Below are positions 46,550-58,517 of a stretch of 64,000 nt of DNA, piece by piece. Made by a program: the position numbers and the translations under genes. The notes under the pieces were generated by a model that made no database searches, was not told the origin of the DNA, and saw only the letters and a list, made by a program, of their open reading frames with translations. Source of the DNA: Nemania diffusa (Eukaryota; Ascomycota; Sordariomycetes; Xylariales; Xylariaceae); contig JBBPUQ010000008.1 in the NCBI GenBank assembly GCA_038501195.1, positions 786,001-850,000 of the forward strand. Direction: 5' to 3'. Each line of letters opens with the position of its first letter. Positions within the stretch are counted from its first letter, which is position 1.

Positions 46550-49313
46550 TCATAGTTTCTGGAACACGTATCTAAATATTTCTCGACTTTTGGAGAGATT
46601 TAACACACGAAGTCTCTCGTTGTTAAGATGAGCCGAATCTGACGCCTGTCCACATGGTAAATGTGCTGCCGGGGCATTGAATTCCTTCTCGAGGAATCTA
46701 ATCGCGGGAATGGAGCCGCCTTCTCTGATATAAAGGGGCCGACCGAGCTTCGCGTAGCTTCCGTTCGTATGCCCTCCATTTAAGGATACCCCGTTGGCGT
46801 TGGTCGTTTGCGTAGGAGTGTGGAAGCTAGATCTCCTCGCAAATAAAGGATCCCATGCTTTCAACACAGCATCTTCCATGGTACGGAATATATAATTACC
46901 AGGGTCGCCAAGCCAAGGCTCAGCCTGCTCGTCTATCTCGATGCTCAGCTTATTACTGGAATCAAGATTTTCGAACTCCTGTTCCAAGAAGGCGGTGAGA
47001 GAGCTCGTAACCTCCTCAACCTTTTGACCAGGAACTAGCCGAACGCTGATTTGGGCACTCGCATGGTTACTGATTAAACTTCCGTCTGGGCCCGAGACTT
47101 TCACTTTATGGTGTGTTAGATTCGGTTCCCGCCACCGGGCCATTAGATTCGCCTTGAGACTTTCTGCGGAGACGCCATCCCTGCCTTTGCCCTGTTCCAT
47201 GAGAACTGACAAAATGTCATCGTACCGAGCCTCCTCTTCCGCTGTCAAAGGGAGGATCCCATCATAGAAGCCAGGGAGCATGACGTGATTCTTAGGGCCC
47301 TTTAATTTGGCAAGGATCATCATTAGGTCCGACAATGGTTCATTAACCATGAAGGATCCATCAACACCGGAATGAAGATCGGGATTCTTGGATTCGACAC
47401 ACACAGTGGCGTGCATAACGCCTCGCAATCCGTATGTTAGACACGGCGTCTCGTCGTCTAACCAATAACTATTTGCCAATAGAATGTAATCGATATGGCC
47501 GATTCGTTCTTTATATTTCCGTATTGTCTCCTTAAAGCCGCGGGATCCTGATTCCTCCTGTCCTTCAATCAAGAATACAATATCGGAAACTAGAGATTTT
47601 GCCTGCATCAAATCGGTCACGGCGTATAAAGCAGCCATGATGGGCCCCTTGTTGTCACTGACACCGCGGCCATAGAGATATCCGTTAATTCCGGTAAGTT
47701 GGAACGGGTCGTTTTCCCACTTTCCCTTCTTGGTGTCTGCGGGAACAACGTCATAATGTCCGTAGAATAAAATTCTCTTTCGCTGGCTGGCTGGCAACGC
47801 CTTGCCACTGAATTTGGCGAGTACTACAGGGTGATGAAGCTTATCATCTGTACTCAACATTTCAACATCACCCCCAAGCTTCCTGAAGAGGGTTCGAAGA
47901 AACGAAGCTCCTCTGCGGCAGTCTTCGGCATATTCAACCCGAGAAGAGACAGTTTTGTAGGACACAAACTCGCGCAGAGATTCGATCATTATATCTTCGT
48001 TCTGTTGCTTAGTGGGATGTTCCGGGGACGACTGGCCGGGAAGTAGCCAGACCGCCACAGTGTTGTCATTGGCCCCAGATATGTAGAGCTCTTTGCCTTC
48101 GTATGTGGTGACAGCCGACGATAGAATTTTCCCATCATGTGCTTTCCACTGTGTCAAGCATTGATACTTTTGGCTAACATCTTGCGATGTTTCCAGTTCA
48201 TACTTTCCGTAATGGGCTGTGCTATGTTTCTGGTCGCAGAGTCGTGTCAGTGTGATGGACAATGCGATGGATTGTGCCGATGAGGGGCGGCAGGGGATAG
48301 GGTTGACTTACACTGACAATGCCCGAGCGAGCGGCACTCCATAGGTAGCCCCAACCCATTTGGATGGTCATGACGTCTCCTTTCTGAGCCTTGATCACTC
48401 TCAACTTCTGTTTTGTGTCGAGGTCCCATAGCTCGACGATACCATTCAGTTTACCGCTATACAGAAAAGAGCCATCGATCGAGATGGACATAACAGAGTT
48501 GGCGTCCTCGTCGCCAAGTACCATAATTTCCTCGAGCCCGGTCTCAAAGCCATCTGGGCCAATGTGTTTGCCACCTAGTTTCCAGGCTTTGATAGTACCG
48601 TCGCCGCCTCCGGATATAAGTATCTGGTCTTCTGGGTTTGTATACGCAGTGGCACCTGTGGCTATAAGCATGCAGAATACATACCCGAAATGGGCAAACA
48701 TCTTGTTAGCCCTCTTGTCAGTCTCGAGTACGGCGTGAGACCGGGGGATTAGATCGTAGCGCTCGTCTGTAGGTCGAGGAGTACTAGCACCGCCGACGGC
48801 TCTAGAATCGAAGAATCGGTGGTTTCGGCGATCTGGGTGGTTTGCGGAGTCGCTGGACACGCGACGCTTGGGATCCTTGAGACTAACCCACTGGATTGAC
48901 GTGTTCTGAGCACCATAATAAACAGTCTCGTGCTGGGAGGAGTAGGCGACGGAGAAGAGATCGCCGAAAGAATCATTGGTGCTATAGATCTCATAGAGGC
49001 GACTCATAGTTCTGGGACACCAGACGTTGACAATTGGCTCGCTGGCACTGGAAATGAGCAGAGACCGATCATCGGAGAGGAAGAGGCTCATGACACTGCG
49101 CTTGTGGGCTTGGATTCGGTGGACTGGCTGGAAGTCGTCAAGAGACCAGACGAGTATCTCGCCGTTCTGTGTACCGGCGTATATGCTGTCGTCGCCGACG
49201 ACGAGGCTGAGAACAGAGCTGTCATGCTTGAGGGTGTGGGCGAGTTGCGGAGTCGTGTGAGGAGGGACTTCGATGATGGGCAATGGTGCCGGGGCGGCTG
49301 GCACAGGCGGCAT
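46550..49313 (-). CDS. dug2: Dug2: WD40-M20 peptidase of glutathione degradation
   Basis: Two exons (49313-48312, 48229-46550) joined over an 82-nt intron give 893 residues. The N-terminal ~400 residues hold WD40 repeats (GEILVWSLDD, GTIKAWKLGG, GIVELWDLDT, NTVAVWLLPG). The C-terminal half is an M20-family metallopeptidase: FYGHYDVVPA (metal His), GRGVSDNKGP (bridging Asp), EGQEESGS (catalytic and metal Glu pair), LHSGV in the dimer domain, and a final ACG..SDSAH metal site. This two-part architecture is specific for Dug2. With Dug3 it forms the cytosolic complex that removes the gamma-glutamyl group of glutathione. Single copy and well conserved, so probably under purifying selection. Confidence 0.93.
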
Positions 49314-51541
49314 GTTGCCTGCGAGTTATGTGTTGCGTGTTAGTTGTGTGTTTGTGTTATGTCTGCATTTCTAGTGAAGTGTGACCAAAAAAAAATACCA
49401 AAGTTGAACTGCTCGAGAATGTGACGTGATTTGGGTAGGGACCAGCTAGGATGCATAGGTACCCTAGGTTAGGTGGTACAGAGCACGCTACCTGTTGGGC
49501 TATTGGGGAATTGATCAAGTGTGGGGAGGAACGCCACGAGGGCCCCGCCAGGATAACGTGTACCTATGTAGATCCCCAACAGGGCCTGCATGGGGGTGCT
49601 TAGCGTGTCCAATTGCCTCAATGGGCCTCCCTGAACACGCAGCCTTAAGCCTCGAGCTTAGCGAGCTCTCAGGCGAAAAGAAAAGATGAAAAGAAACGAA
49701 AGAAGTGCAGTAGATAATGGAGGACTGGAACTGGGCATTTCCGCGCAACACTCTGTTTAAGTACTAATCTGCCGCAGCAAACTCTGGCATCCCAAGGGGT
49801 TTGGATCTGACCTAAAGTTTTAATGAACAAACTCAAGATGAGCAACGTAACGTACCTAGATCATGACTCATGCTCTCACCTAGTGATGAACCTTCGTCTT
49901 CCTCAACCGCCTCGAGCTCTTCGGCTTCGGCTTCCATCTTCTCGCACCCCGTGCAGCCATTTGCTACAGCGATATACCCTACGGCCATGTTGGAGCTCGA
50001 GTTGAGAGGCCGTAGCTCGAGTGTTTCGACAATGCTTACTGCTAGGCTGATTATACATGTCCATGACAAGAACCGACTTTTGGAGGACTGGGGCTGGGCC
50101 CATCCTTATATATCTCACGCTGCCTCATCGGTGACCGCGAGAGCCGGTACATACCAAGTCTATCTCTATGCATGTTTGATTGGTTCGTGTCTTACAGATA
50201 TGGGAACTGCTCACAAGACAAAAGCACTATCGATCAGGGTCACGGTTCCTAGATCAGCAAGTACCGAGCCCAGTTGAGACCCACCCGATAATTTTGGCCG
50301 GCGAAAAAAGAAGCTGAAAGCTGGGGCATGGTACCGTCAAAGGGGTTCACTATGTACATCTCATACACGGACCGAGCAAGTCGTTGGTCGGAACCAGTCG
50401 TTCCATATCCTCGAATTGCCTTGGCTTGATTAGATATGAAGCAAAATTCTACCTACATAGTCGAAGCCAGTCACTTCACGCTTAAGTACCAGCGACACAG
50501 ACTGGTATAACGCTACACCCGTCTTGAGTGAGATGTCGGGAGTAGAGAGAACAACTCACCGCAACAAGTGAGCTGAGTCGTGTTCATAAGATCCGTTCTA
50601 TCCAATCGGAATTGTCCATATGGCTAGCTCGAGAAGGCCGAAGTCGGCTGTGAGCAAGAAATGTCTCTATTATGATATGAGGTGAAATGAGAGGATCAAT
50701 GACGGAATTGATGGGAGGCATGTCGTCAATTTGTGGTTTGCCTGTGTCTCACAAGGAAGGTTGGGCGGGTAAAACGCAGATAGAAACATCTATTTACCTA
50801 TCTGTCTTACACCAAGTAATCAATGTCTTGTAGTTGCATATACCGCATACAATATATGTGGTCCCCAATTTGCGCGATACCTAGATAGCGCGTTCTATGT
50901 GGATCCTTCGCGGCAAATCTAGCGCGCTCATCTAGATAGCGGCTTCGCCAAGGTGTGGGGTGTCTCCTCCTCCGCAATTGATTAATTTTCTTTCGTTACA
51001 CTAGATCACAAGAACCTCATCAAACCGATACACCTCGGGGACCGACATACACGTTACTGTCACTAGTCACTCGATCATCGTGTGTAGCGTTACCCGACAC
51101 CCTGATGGCTTCTCATACCCGTACTACTGTCAAGACTATCTCTATCAAGGGCTTTATATAAAATCGTCACGCAAGTGCTAACATAAACTATCCGTTGCTA
51201 ACGCCGCTGCCGAGCAATGAATTGGCTCTCGCTCAATGACCAATGTTATAATATGAGTTTACTGCTTTCCACACACCCGAACGGATTTATCACACCCTAC
51301 TTCGTTCAGTTGTGTATTTTTCACGGATAGGGAGTGACGGATATGTAGAATAAATCGACGCTACCAAGACGGGTCCCCGCTACCCTCTCCATTTGAACCT
51401 GCAAGGCCACCAAACATATATGCTAGCATGTGAATATATACCAATGATGGCTGATTTCAGTATCAGTTATCTAGCGATATCCTAGTGTGCGTCTCGTGCT
51501 ACGCTATATAGCTAATCAAAGATCTAGGGGGTCTATGCTAC
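49314..51541. other. Long intergenic region, one doubtful mini-gene
   Basis: A 2.2-kb stretch with the Dug2 promoter at the left. On the minus strand a frame at 49988-49833 starts at an ATG in good context (CAACATGGCC) and encodes 51 residues with an acidic Glu-rich helix and CTGC. A TATATAAG word lies upstream on the same strand near 50110. A GTGAGA after the acidic part could be a donor to an unseen exon. I do not call it a gene. The rest is featureless. Confidence 0.35.
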
Positions 51542-53119
51542 TCAACATGTACACTGGTCGTCAAGGACGGAGTCAAAGCCCTTATACTCGTGCCAAATCT
51601 TCATCTCCGGCAATCCGTCATCTCCAATCCAAGCTCTAAACATGCCAGCACAATTATGATCTTGCAGTATTTCAGATCTCGAATACACCACAGCCCCTGA
51701 TTTGTCTATTGCAATGGCACACTCGATTCCAATCATGCCGCCTTCACCTTCGCCCGTCTTACCCCATCGTGTCCCAGCACTCTTCTCAAGTTCGCCGCCA
51801 CGGCCTGCAATGCGGTTCACAGCTTCCGAGGAGGACACACCAGCCCATCGCGCAATAGATGCCACGGATCTTGCCGCTGCCACACGAAGAAACGAGTCTC
51901 CGTTGCCTGTGCCCGATACCGCAGTTGACCGTATAACCTGTATATCTGTGCCTCTTACATTCCGGTGTGGAGTCCTCGATGGCGCCATGAGATTATACGT
52001 GAAGGGTGTTGGTAGGCAATCGGCGAGAAAGGTCTGAAGGGTTGAAGAGAGTTGGACCACTGGACCCGGCATTTCCAAATACTCTGTCAGGCTCTTCCAC
52101 GGACTCGACGCGGACTGTGCCTTACTCGCGCTCGGATCGCCCTTTTCAGACCACTCTTCAGCCCAAAAGCCTGCGCCAACTACTGGTGTATCACCTATCC
52201 GACCTGTGAGCTTGTTTGTCAAGCCACCTGTACTAGTTGCGACGCAGAGAACACCGTGTTGGTCCAGCGCAACGGCACCACAAGTCCCCTGAGGGATATA
52301 TTCCTCGGCACTCCAACTCGCGTTGCCCTTGTTCTGTTTCTCCTTCTCCAGGCCGCGTACGTGTTCGTCCCAGCGTTTTTGCGTGAAGAAGTAACTCGGG
52401 TCTACCATGCTCAACCCATATTTCTTCGCTAGGATTTCAGCTGTCTCGCCGTGAAGCAGCGTATGGGCCTGGGCTGAGGGAACATCTAACATCGCACCGC
52501 CCACCTCATTTCCTAACGGCTCACTCGCAACCCAGCCCAAATCAGTGTTCCCGACCAAGTCTCGTTCGCCATGCTCCAGCATTGCCTTCGCCAGCAATAT
52601 AGGGTTCTTGACCGCCCGTAGGCCCGTGACTCCTACACCGCGCTTTGCAAGCCCGCGCGATACCATGACGGATGCCTCTAGCTCATTGATGCCGTCGCGC
52701 GTAAAGACGGCGCCGTGGCCCGAGTTGAAGAGCGGGTCATTCTCCAGTTTCACCACCGCGTATGTAGCGATCTCTAGGGCTGAAGGGAATTCAGGACCCG
52801 AGGAAGGATATTTGCCTGGGGTCCCTTTTGGCGTGCGCATGTAAACATCGGTTGACGTTATCTGTGTGAGATGGTAAGTTGTAAGTTCACTGTGATCTAT
52901 GTTGTAGTTACCTTAGATCAATTAAGAAAAGGCATACTATTCATAATTCATGATTATGTAGAAAGGAAATATCAGACCACGTACAATGCTAAGGAGGCTA
53001 CGTCGGTACTGCTGATACTGGTCGGCGTCCATGCTCTCACGTTTAATGTTGCCCGCGCCGCCATGAATGATGACGCGGGGCTTCATCTTCACTACCACAG
53101 GTGAGGCCATTTGTGTCAT
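51542..53119 (-). CDS. Asparaginase-like Thr-nucleophile hydrolase (T2 family)
   Basis: Two exons (53119-52985, 52861-51542) joined over a 123-nt intron give 484 residues. The start of the family is visible: RVIIHGGAGNI near residue 15, then DPLFNSGHGAVF. The autoprocessing site is GTCGAVALD: the Thr becomes the N-terminal nucleophile after self-cleavage, with STGG(L)TNKLTGRIGDTP and GTGNGD forming the substrate and glycine loops. These enzymes hydrolyse L-asparagine or isoaspartyl peptides (taspase/asparaginase group). The length exceeds bacterial relatives because of inserts before the nucleophile (a Lys/Glu-rich helix) and near residues 295-320 (WSEKGDPSASKAQSASS). A shorter intron arrangement is possible but less family-like. 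Confidence 0.87.
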
Positions 53120-54146
53120 TTTTTCGGTGTATATTAAATTAGAGAATATTTGATTGAATGAGAGTGTTCTAAACAGTGAGGGTGGTGAGGTTGGAGCGAG
53201 TGCTCCAACATGCGGTTGAACCGACCCCGGAGCGATAAGGATTGGCGCGATGAGCTGATAAGGAATGCGTATGAATTAGGGAGGTGGGTAGGTGTAGCTT
53301 TTATTTCTGCCTCCCTTTATCTTGTGTTCCTAACTATGGGATGGCGTGTGTATAGCATTAGGTATATGCGAAAGAATTTACCTATTTAAATCGTCGCTAA
53401 CAGCCAAAAGAAAATAAGAAATTAGACTGGGAGCATCTAGTATGATGATGATGCTTGCTATGGTCCAGGTCTCGTGCTCTAAGTCCGGCCTCGTACAGTG
53501 AGCTAAGTTTAATTCACGCTCAATGAATAACTTCACCTAAATTTCAGTAATATATATATTGATACGAGTGTCACGGATTTATACGCTTTGCACTTTACTC
53601 CGATCACCCCATGCGCTCACAATACCATTAATAACATGATATAGGGTTTAGCATCCAAATATAGAATAACATGTGAGTAGAAGCTTTCTAAGAGCTCACC
53701 ATGTTCCAAGGCGTCTCTCGTTGTAATCTTAGACATCCATGTGAAACCGAACTTTAGGATATATATTAAATTTTAACACTACATAAGCAGGTACTTTGAT
53801 AAAATGATTAAAATGACGGGGCTTATACCAGTTTCTTTAATAAAGCTTAAGCTATCGGCTTTCATAAATAAAATAGATTACTTAAGGATTGATTTATGAC
53901 ATGTTTCTTTTTTACGTTTAAATAATCTACTAGCACTGAGCTAATATTTAAAAAGATCTTGGAGACCTAAACTTACCGGTACATAGCCTGGTTTACATGC
54001 AGCTCCTAACATACATAAATGAGCATTCTTATTCTACGTGTTGAGTACGCCTAGAGCATATTAGCAGCACCTTATACGTTTTCTTTCCCTAGGCTATCGA
54101 TTGATACTGTTAAGTGCAGCACCTGTCCATCCGTCTACAAGACAAA
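53120..54146. other. Intergenic, AT-rich
   Basis: About 1 kb, AT-rich around 53540-53960, with no gene. It lies between the divergent asparaginase-like and monooxygenase genes and holds both promoters. Confidence 0.5.
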
Positions 54147-55511
54147 ATGGAGAACAAGCAAATCCGCATAGCTATCATTGGCGGTGGTCTTGCCGGTGCT
54201 ACCGCAGCGAACGCTCTATTCCACCTCCCCCATTTTGACGTGCATGTCTTTGAGTCCGCCCCGGAGTTCTCGGAGCGCGGTGCTGCTGTTGGACTTTCCA
54301 TCAACGCCCAACGAGCCTTGAATGAGATTCTTCCAGATTACAAAAACATGCTCGAAAAGGCAGGCGCGGTCCGCATGAACAGCTCCCGGATCATCTTGGT
54401 AAGTAGAAAGGTGGTGATAACCAGAACATTGGTTGATACTCCATAGGGGTCGGGAAAAGATGCCGGCACACTGATCGCCACATTCGGTGAGCGCCACCCA
54501 GGCATGTGTGTCCACCGGGCATCACTACTTCGTGAGCTGCTCGCCCCTCTACCTCACGAGATCCTACATCCCAACAAGCAACTGGTTGCCATCAACTCTA
54601 AAGCCTCCAAACTTGAACTTGTCTTCCAGGATGACACAAAATATGAATTCGATGCTGTCATTGGTGCCGACGGCATCTTTAGTTTTGTTCGACGATATAT
54701 CTTCCGAGATACTGCCTCTGCAGAGGACTACAGGCCTTCCCCAGCAGGGTTCTGGGACTGTCGCAACTTAGTGCCATTTGATAAAGCAAAGTCGACATTG
54801 GGCGAAGAGCTCTTTGAGTCTGATCGGCGTTATTCCTGGATTGGCGACGGGGCATTTATAATGCACGATGTATTGGAAAATCGAAGCATGGTTCAATGTA
54901 TCGTGTCTGCTATCGACCGACAGCAGCCTGACCTCAGATCTAGGAAGAAAATTCTAACACAGGACGATCTTATGGGCACTTTGGGCACCTGGCTGAGTGG
55001 TCCGATTGCCAATGGAATGATAGATGTTAGTCTGCCTTCTCTGATTCAAAACAATGGTCATCTAGTGTCGATTGTGCTAAGACGCTCCTAGCTTACTCTA
55101 AACCAAAGTACTTATAAGTACTCTCAATGGGAACACAAGGTAACCCCAACTTATTCAAACGATCGCGTTTGTCTTATGGGAGATGCGGCCCATGCGTCCA
55201 CACCTTGGATGGGCGCCGGGGCTGGAATAGCCATTGAGGACGCCATGGTTCTTGGCGTACTCCTTGCCAAAGTCACGTCTCCGGAAGATATTGCCGCAGC
55301 TTTCAAAGCATACGATATGGTACGTCGACCGCGGTGTCAGAAAGTCGTTGACTCCAGCCGAGAGACTGGCCTCATTTTCTGCGGCGAATTGGGGTTGGAG
55401 GTTGCTGAATTGAAAGCCCGAATTTCGCCGAAGTGGGACTTTATCTATGGCTTGGACATGGAAGCGCATATTAAGGAGGCAATGGAGAATTTCACCCAGT
55501 TCAAGTCTTAA
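54147..55511 (+). CDS. FAD monooxygenase, salicylate-hydroxylase-like
   Basis: Three exons (54147-54398, 54447-55025, 55092-55511) joined over 48- and 66-nt introns give 416 residues. The chosen Met immediately precedes the FAD motif (IRIAIIGGGLAGATAA); an in-frame ATG 33 bp earlier adds nothing conserved. Later motifs: RASLLRELL with the conserved Arg, VIGADGIFSFVR (FAD-contact DG motif), and CLMGDAAHASTPWMGAGAGIAIEDA, the second FAD/ribose motif. The last splice yields KYSQWEH, typical of this group. Such class A monooxygenases hydroxylate phenolic acids (salicylate, 6-hydroxynicotinate). The substrate is not deducible. It is a different subfamily from the TetX-like enzyme at 33.6 kb. Confidence 0.9.
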
Positions 55512-56116
55512 GGGCGTGATATATCAGCGATACGATTAACAAATCATTTATACTAACAAGTCAATGATCATTAATCGATTTTATTACGCAGTGAATACTG
55601 ATTTACCTGGACGTCATCAGGTTGGCGCGAAATGGGGGACTACTTCAACCATCAGTGGACAAGCTGTTTATGTCGAGGGGGAGTGATTTTAAAAATAACT
55701 TATTACTCAATATTTTGATATCACTTCTTGCGCATTAATTCTTTCTGTTATGGTGGTACTGTATAGTATAGTCGCCTGTTTTAATAGCAGCTTTACCAAC
55801 AACACTTTGTTATTATATTCGGGGCTTGTTCAAGAGCGAGATTGTAGATGCCGCGGGTTGTAGCCCCCACGACTGGCCAATGAAACGACCCTGCTTCTTC
55901 CCGTAAAATAAGGCATAGCGGGTGCTAAGCCCTACCATCTAGTGACATCTCCCTACCTAGTGTTGCTTAATTGAGCTTGATAGCTAGAATGCTGTAACAG
56001 CATGGACAAAACACTGCAGCGAACAGGGTTTAAGGAGAAGAACTTTAAGACCATAATAGCCAGTTTTGTGAGCCAAAGAGAAGAGAATTAATTTTCATAA
56101 CAGTGGGATAAGAGTC
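55512..56116. other. Intergenic between convergent genes
   Basis: A 600-bp AT-rich spacer. No gene or repeat is evident. Confidence 0.5.
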
Positions 56117-57964
56117 TTAGACGTCCCCGTAAAACCGCCATGTAGCTTTAAAGTCTTGATGCAGCTCCTTTCCCAGAAGCAGTGCTCTCAACATCTCAAT
56201 GGGCATGACATTAGCCTTCAACACGCGATCGTGAAACTCCTTCTCAGCAAACCTCGTGCCGCCCGCCTCAACGGCCTCGCGCCGCAACTGCATCAGCTGC
56301 AATGCGCCGAGCATATACCCAGCTTGATACAGCGGGGGATAGCTCCCATTCAAGCTCCTTCTCACCTCGCCCTCAGCCGTAGCCCTCTCATGCCCAACCC
56401 GATCAACAAGCAACTCAACACACTCCGCAGCCGTGATCTTGCCCAGGTGGAAGCCGAGCGAGAACGTGATGCGCACGCAGCGGTGCATGCGCCAAAACAG
56501 CGCCCCGATCCTGTCCTCGGGCGTCACGAAGAAGTCACCGCGCCCCCAGAACACCATCTCCCAGTACAGCGCCCAGCCCTCGACGAAGAAGGGCGTGCCG
56601 AACAGGCGCGCGCGGTACGGCCGCGAGCGCGCGCCCACGTACACCTGCAGGCGGTGGCCGGGCACCATCTCGTGGAAGGCGGTGGCGCGCGCGAAGGCGC
56701 GGTTGTTCCCGCGCAGCGCCATGCGCTTGGCCGCGTGCGCCATGTCGGCGCGCGCGCACGCGACCTGCAGCCGGCGCCCGCCGAGGAAGAAGGGCGACAC
56801 GCGCTGCCGCGCCGGCGGGATGCGCGCCACGCGCACCGCCGCGGCCGCGAGCGGCGGCACCGTCACGAGGTCGTGGCGCGCCACGTAGTCCGCGCCCTCG
56901 GCCACGAGGCCGCGCACGAAGGCCGCGTGCGTCGCCGGGGGCTCGTAGAGCTCTTTCACGCGCTCGAGGGCCGCGCGCCAGTCCGCGAGGCCGAGGTGCG
57001 CCGACGCCGCGCGCATCTCGCGCTCGCACCAGGCGTACTCGCGCTCGGCGATCCGGAGGAGTTCTTCGGGGGAGTAGGGGATCATCTCGGCCTCGAGCTC
57101 CACGAGGAGCCCGGCGCGGCCGATGGGCTCGCCGACGATGGTCTTGTCGTCGTCGTCGTCGTCGTCGTCGTCGCTGCCGATGATGTGGTCGCGGACGTGC
57201 GCTTCGAGCTCGCGCAGCGAGGCGTCTAGGGCGGCCTGCGGCGCCGAAACCCAGTAGTCGAAGGACGGGTGGTAGCCTGAGTAGAAGCCGTACATCTCCC
57301 CCAGGTGCCCCCGTAGCTCGCTGATGCGCCGCGCGGCTCGGCTCCCCGTGGCCTGCGAGTACTCGCCGCCGTGCACTGCCACGTGGGCGATGGACTGCAG
57401 CACGGCATCGCGGGTCTTCGAGAGACTGTCCGCGAGCGTTTGAGGCTCAAATACCTCGTCCACGCTCTGGCGCTGGCGTATCTCACACCACTTCCGGATC
57501 GGCTCCGCGAAGGGCTCCACGAACGGGGCGAATTCGGTCTCGCGGACGCGATCTAGCTCCAGATTTCGCTGAGTGCGGGAAAGAAAGTTCTTTAGTAGTA
57601 GGTAGTCGACCTTCTCGTCTTGCGAATACGAGGTGAAGGGTGCGTTGGACAATGCTGCGAGCTCCGAGTCAAAGAACTCGGACAGTTTCGCGTGTCGTGT
57701 CGGCGAGCCTTCGATGCTGTAGAAGGCTTCGATCTCGCTTAGGTCTTCCGATACACGGATGATGCGGTCCTGCATCGACTCTAGCTCCTCTGAAAAAGAG
57801 GAACCGGCCCTTTCTCCGGGCTGGAGCGGAGCTAACCCTGAGCATGGGTTTGCTCTTGATATATTCGTCCAGCCTTCATCTTCCTCTAATTGAAGACTGG
57901 ATTGCGTATCTGGAGATCGGCCCTGTAACTCTGAAATCCTCGACTGAATTGGAATTTTAGACAT
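56117..57964 (-). CDS. DUF885-family putative metallohydrolase
   Basis: A single uninterrupted frame of 615 residues. The C-terminal half has the signature of the DUF885 family: TAFHEMVPGHRLQVY (an HExxxGH zinc-site-like motif), followed by FFVEGWALYWEM with a second acidic/metal residue, then LYQAGYMLGALQL. The family is thought to contain periplasmic or cytosolic metalloproteases; the true activity is poorly established. The N-terminal 60 residues are disordered. A run of nine Asp in the middle comes from a trinucleotide repeat. There is no signal peptide. Codons over about 56440-57250 are extremely GC-rich. Confidence 0.82.
   Translation of the reverse strand: MSKIPIQSRISELQGRSPDTQSSLQLEEDEGWTNISRANPCSGLAPLQPGERAGSSFSEELESMQDRIIRVSEDLSEIEAFYSIEGSPTRHAKLSEFFDSELAALSNAPFTSYSQDEKVDYLLLKNFLSRTQRNLELDRVRETEFAPFVEPFAEPIRKWCEIRQRQSVDEVFEPQTLADSLSKTRDAVLQSIAHVAVHGGEYSQATGSRAARRISELRGHLGEMYGFYSGYHPSFDYWVSAPQAALDASLRELEAHVRDHIIGSDDDDDDDDDKTIVGEPIGRAGLLVELEAEMIPYSPEELLRIAEREYAWCEREMRAASAHLGLADWRAALERVKELYEPPATHAAFVRGLVAEGADYVARHDLVTVPPLAAAAVRVARIPPARQRVSPFFLGGRRLQVACARADMAHAAKRMALRGNNRAFARATAFHEMVPGHRLQVYVGARSRPYRARLFGTPFFVEGWALYWEMVFWGRGDFFVTPEDRIGALFWRMHRCVRITFSLGFHLGKITAAECVELLVDRVGHERATAEGEVRRSLNGSYPPLYQAGYMLGALQLMQLRREAVEAGGTRFAEKEFHDRVLKANVMPIEMLRALLLGKELHQDFKATWRFYGDV
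57146..57172. repeat. (GTC)9 trinucleotide repeat in the DUF885 gene
   Basis: Nine GTC units (GAC on the coding strand) encode nine consecutive Asp residues inside the coding region. Length variation here would change the protein but not its frame. Confidence 0.9.
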
Positions 57965-58517
57965 GTTGTCTAGGCCGCCTACATAGGCTCAACTTGATGC
58001 TCAAGGTTGCTTCTCCTCTCCGAGAGTAACTTCACGGGCAATTACCCTGGTGAGTTATTCCCTATGGCCATGCGATACAGGGCACACAGTATTTTGCAAC
58101 TAAGTACTACGGAAGAGAGAATCGGTGAGGGTCGCATACAATGTCACGAGATAGGACACCGTTACCTCCTCCCCAGTAGGTGTATTTATCGGTAAGGTAA
58201 CTACCTGTAACCTAGGTTATCCAGTCTTTCCCTAAATCTTACCCTGTACCTAGGTAATTTATCCAATACCTGCCAAAATAGCTCTAGGCGCGGGGTCAAT
58301 GCGGGATTGATTTCGACTTCATCTTGATCCCAAACGTGTCAATGTTATTTGAACACTATTCTTTTAGCAACGTTTAGTTAGTTACAATTTTAGACTTGCT
58401 ATGTTTTAGCATAGAAATTGAAGTCGAATGAATTAATAGCTTCTCTTCAATGTAAGACAAAATGTGTCTCCTAAGCTGTGTAGGCTAAGGTAAACCTACC
58501 TGCCACTCAATAATAGG
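57965..58517. other. Intergenic with CCTAGGTA words
   Basis: A 550-bp spacer, including GTAACCTAGGTTA-type words at 58200-58260. No gene is seen. Confidence 0.5.

Noticed and set aside
33610..55511. The two FAD monooxygenases, SDR, ALDH and MFS as a secondary-metabolite cluster
   Set aside because: They are spread over 60 kb among repair and housekeeping genes. No polyketide synthase, NRPS, terpene synthase or prenyltransferase is present.
56156..57229. 357-residue antisense frame over the DUF885 gene
   Set aside because: It is a shadow of the GC-rich sense frame, dominated by His/Arg/Ala. The sense strand carries the clear HExxxGH motif.
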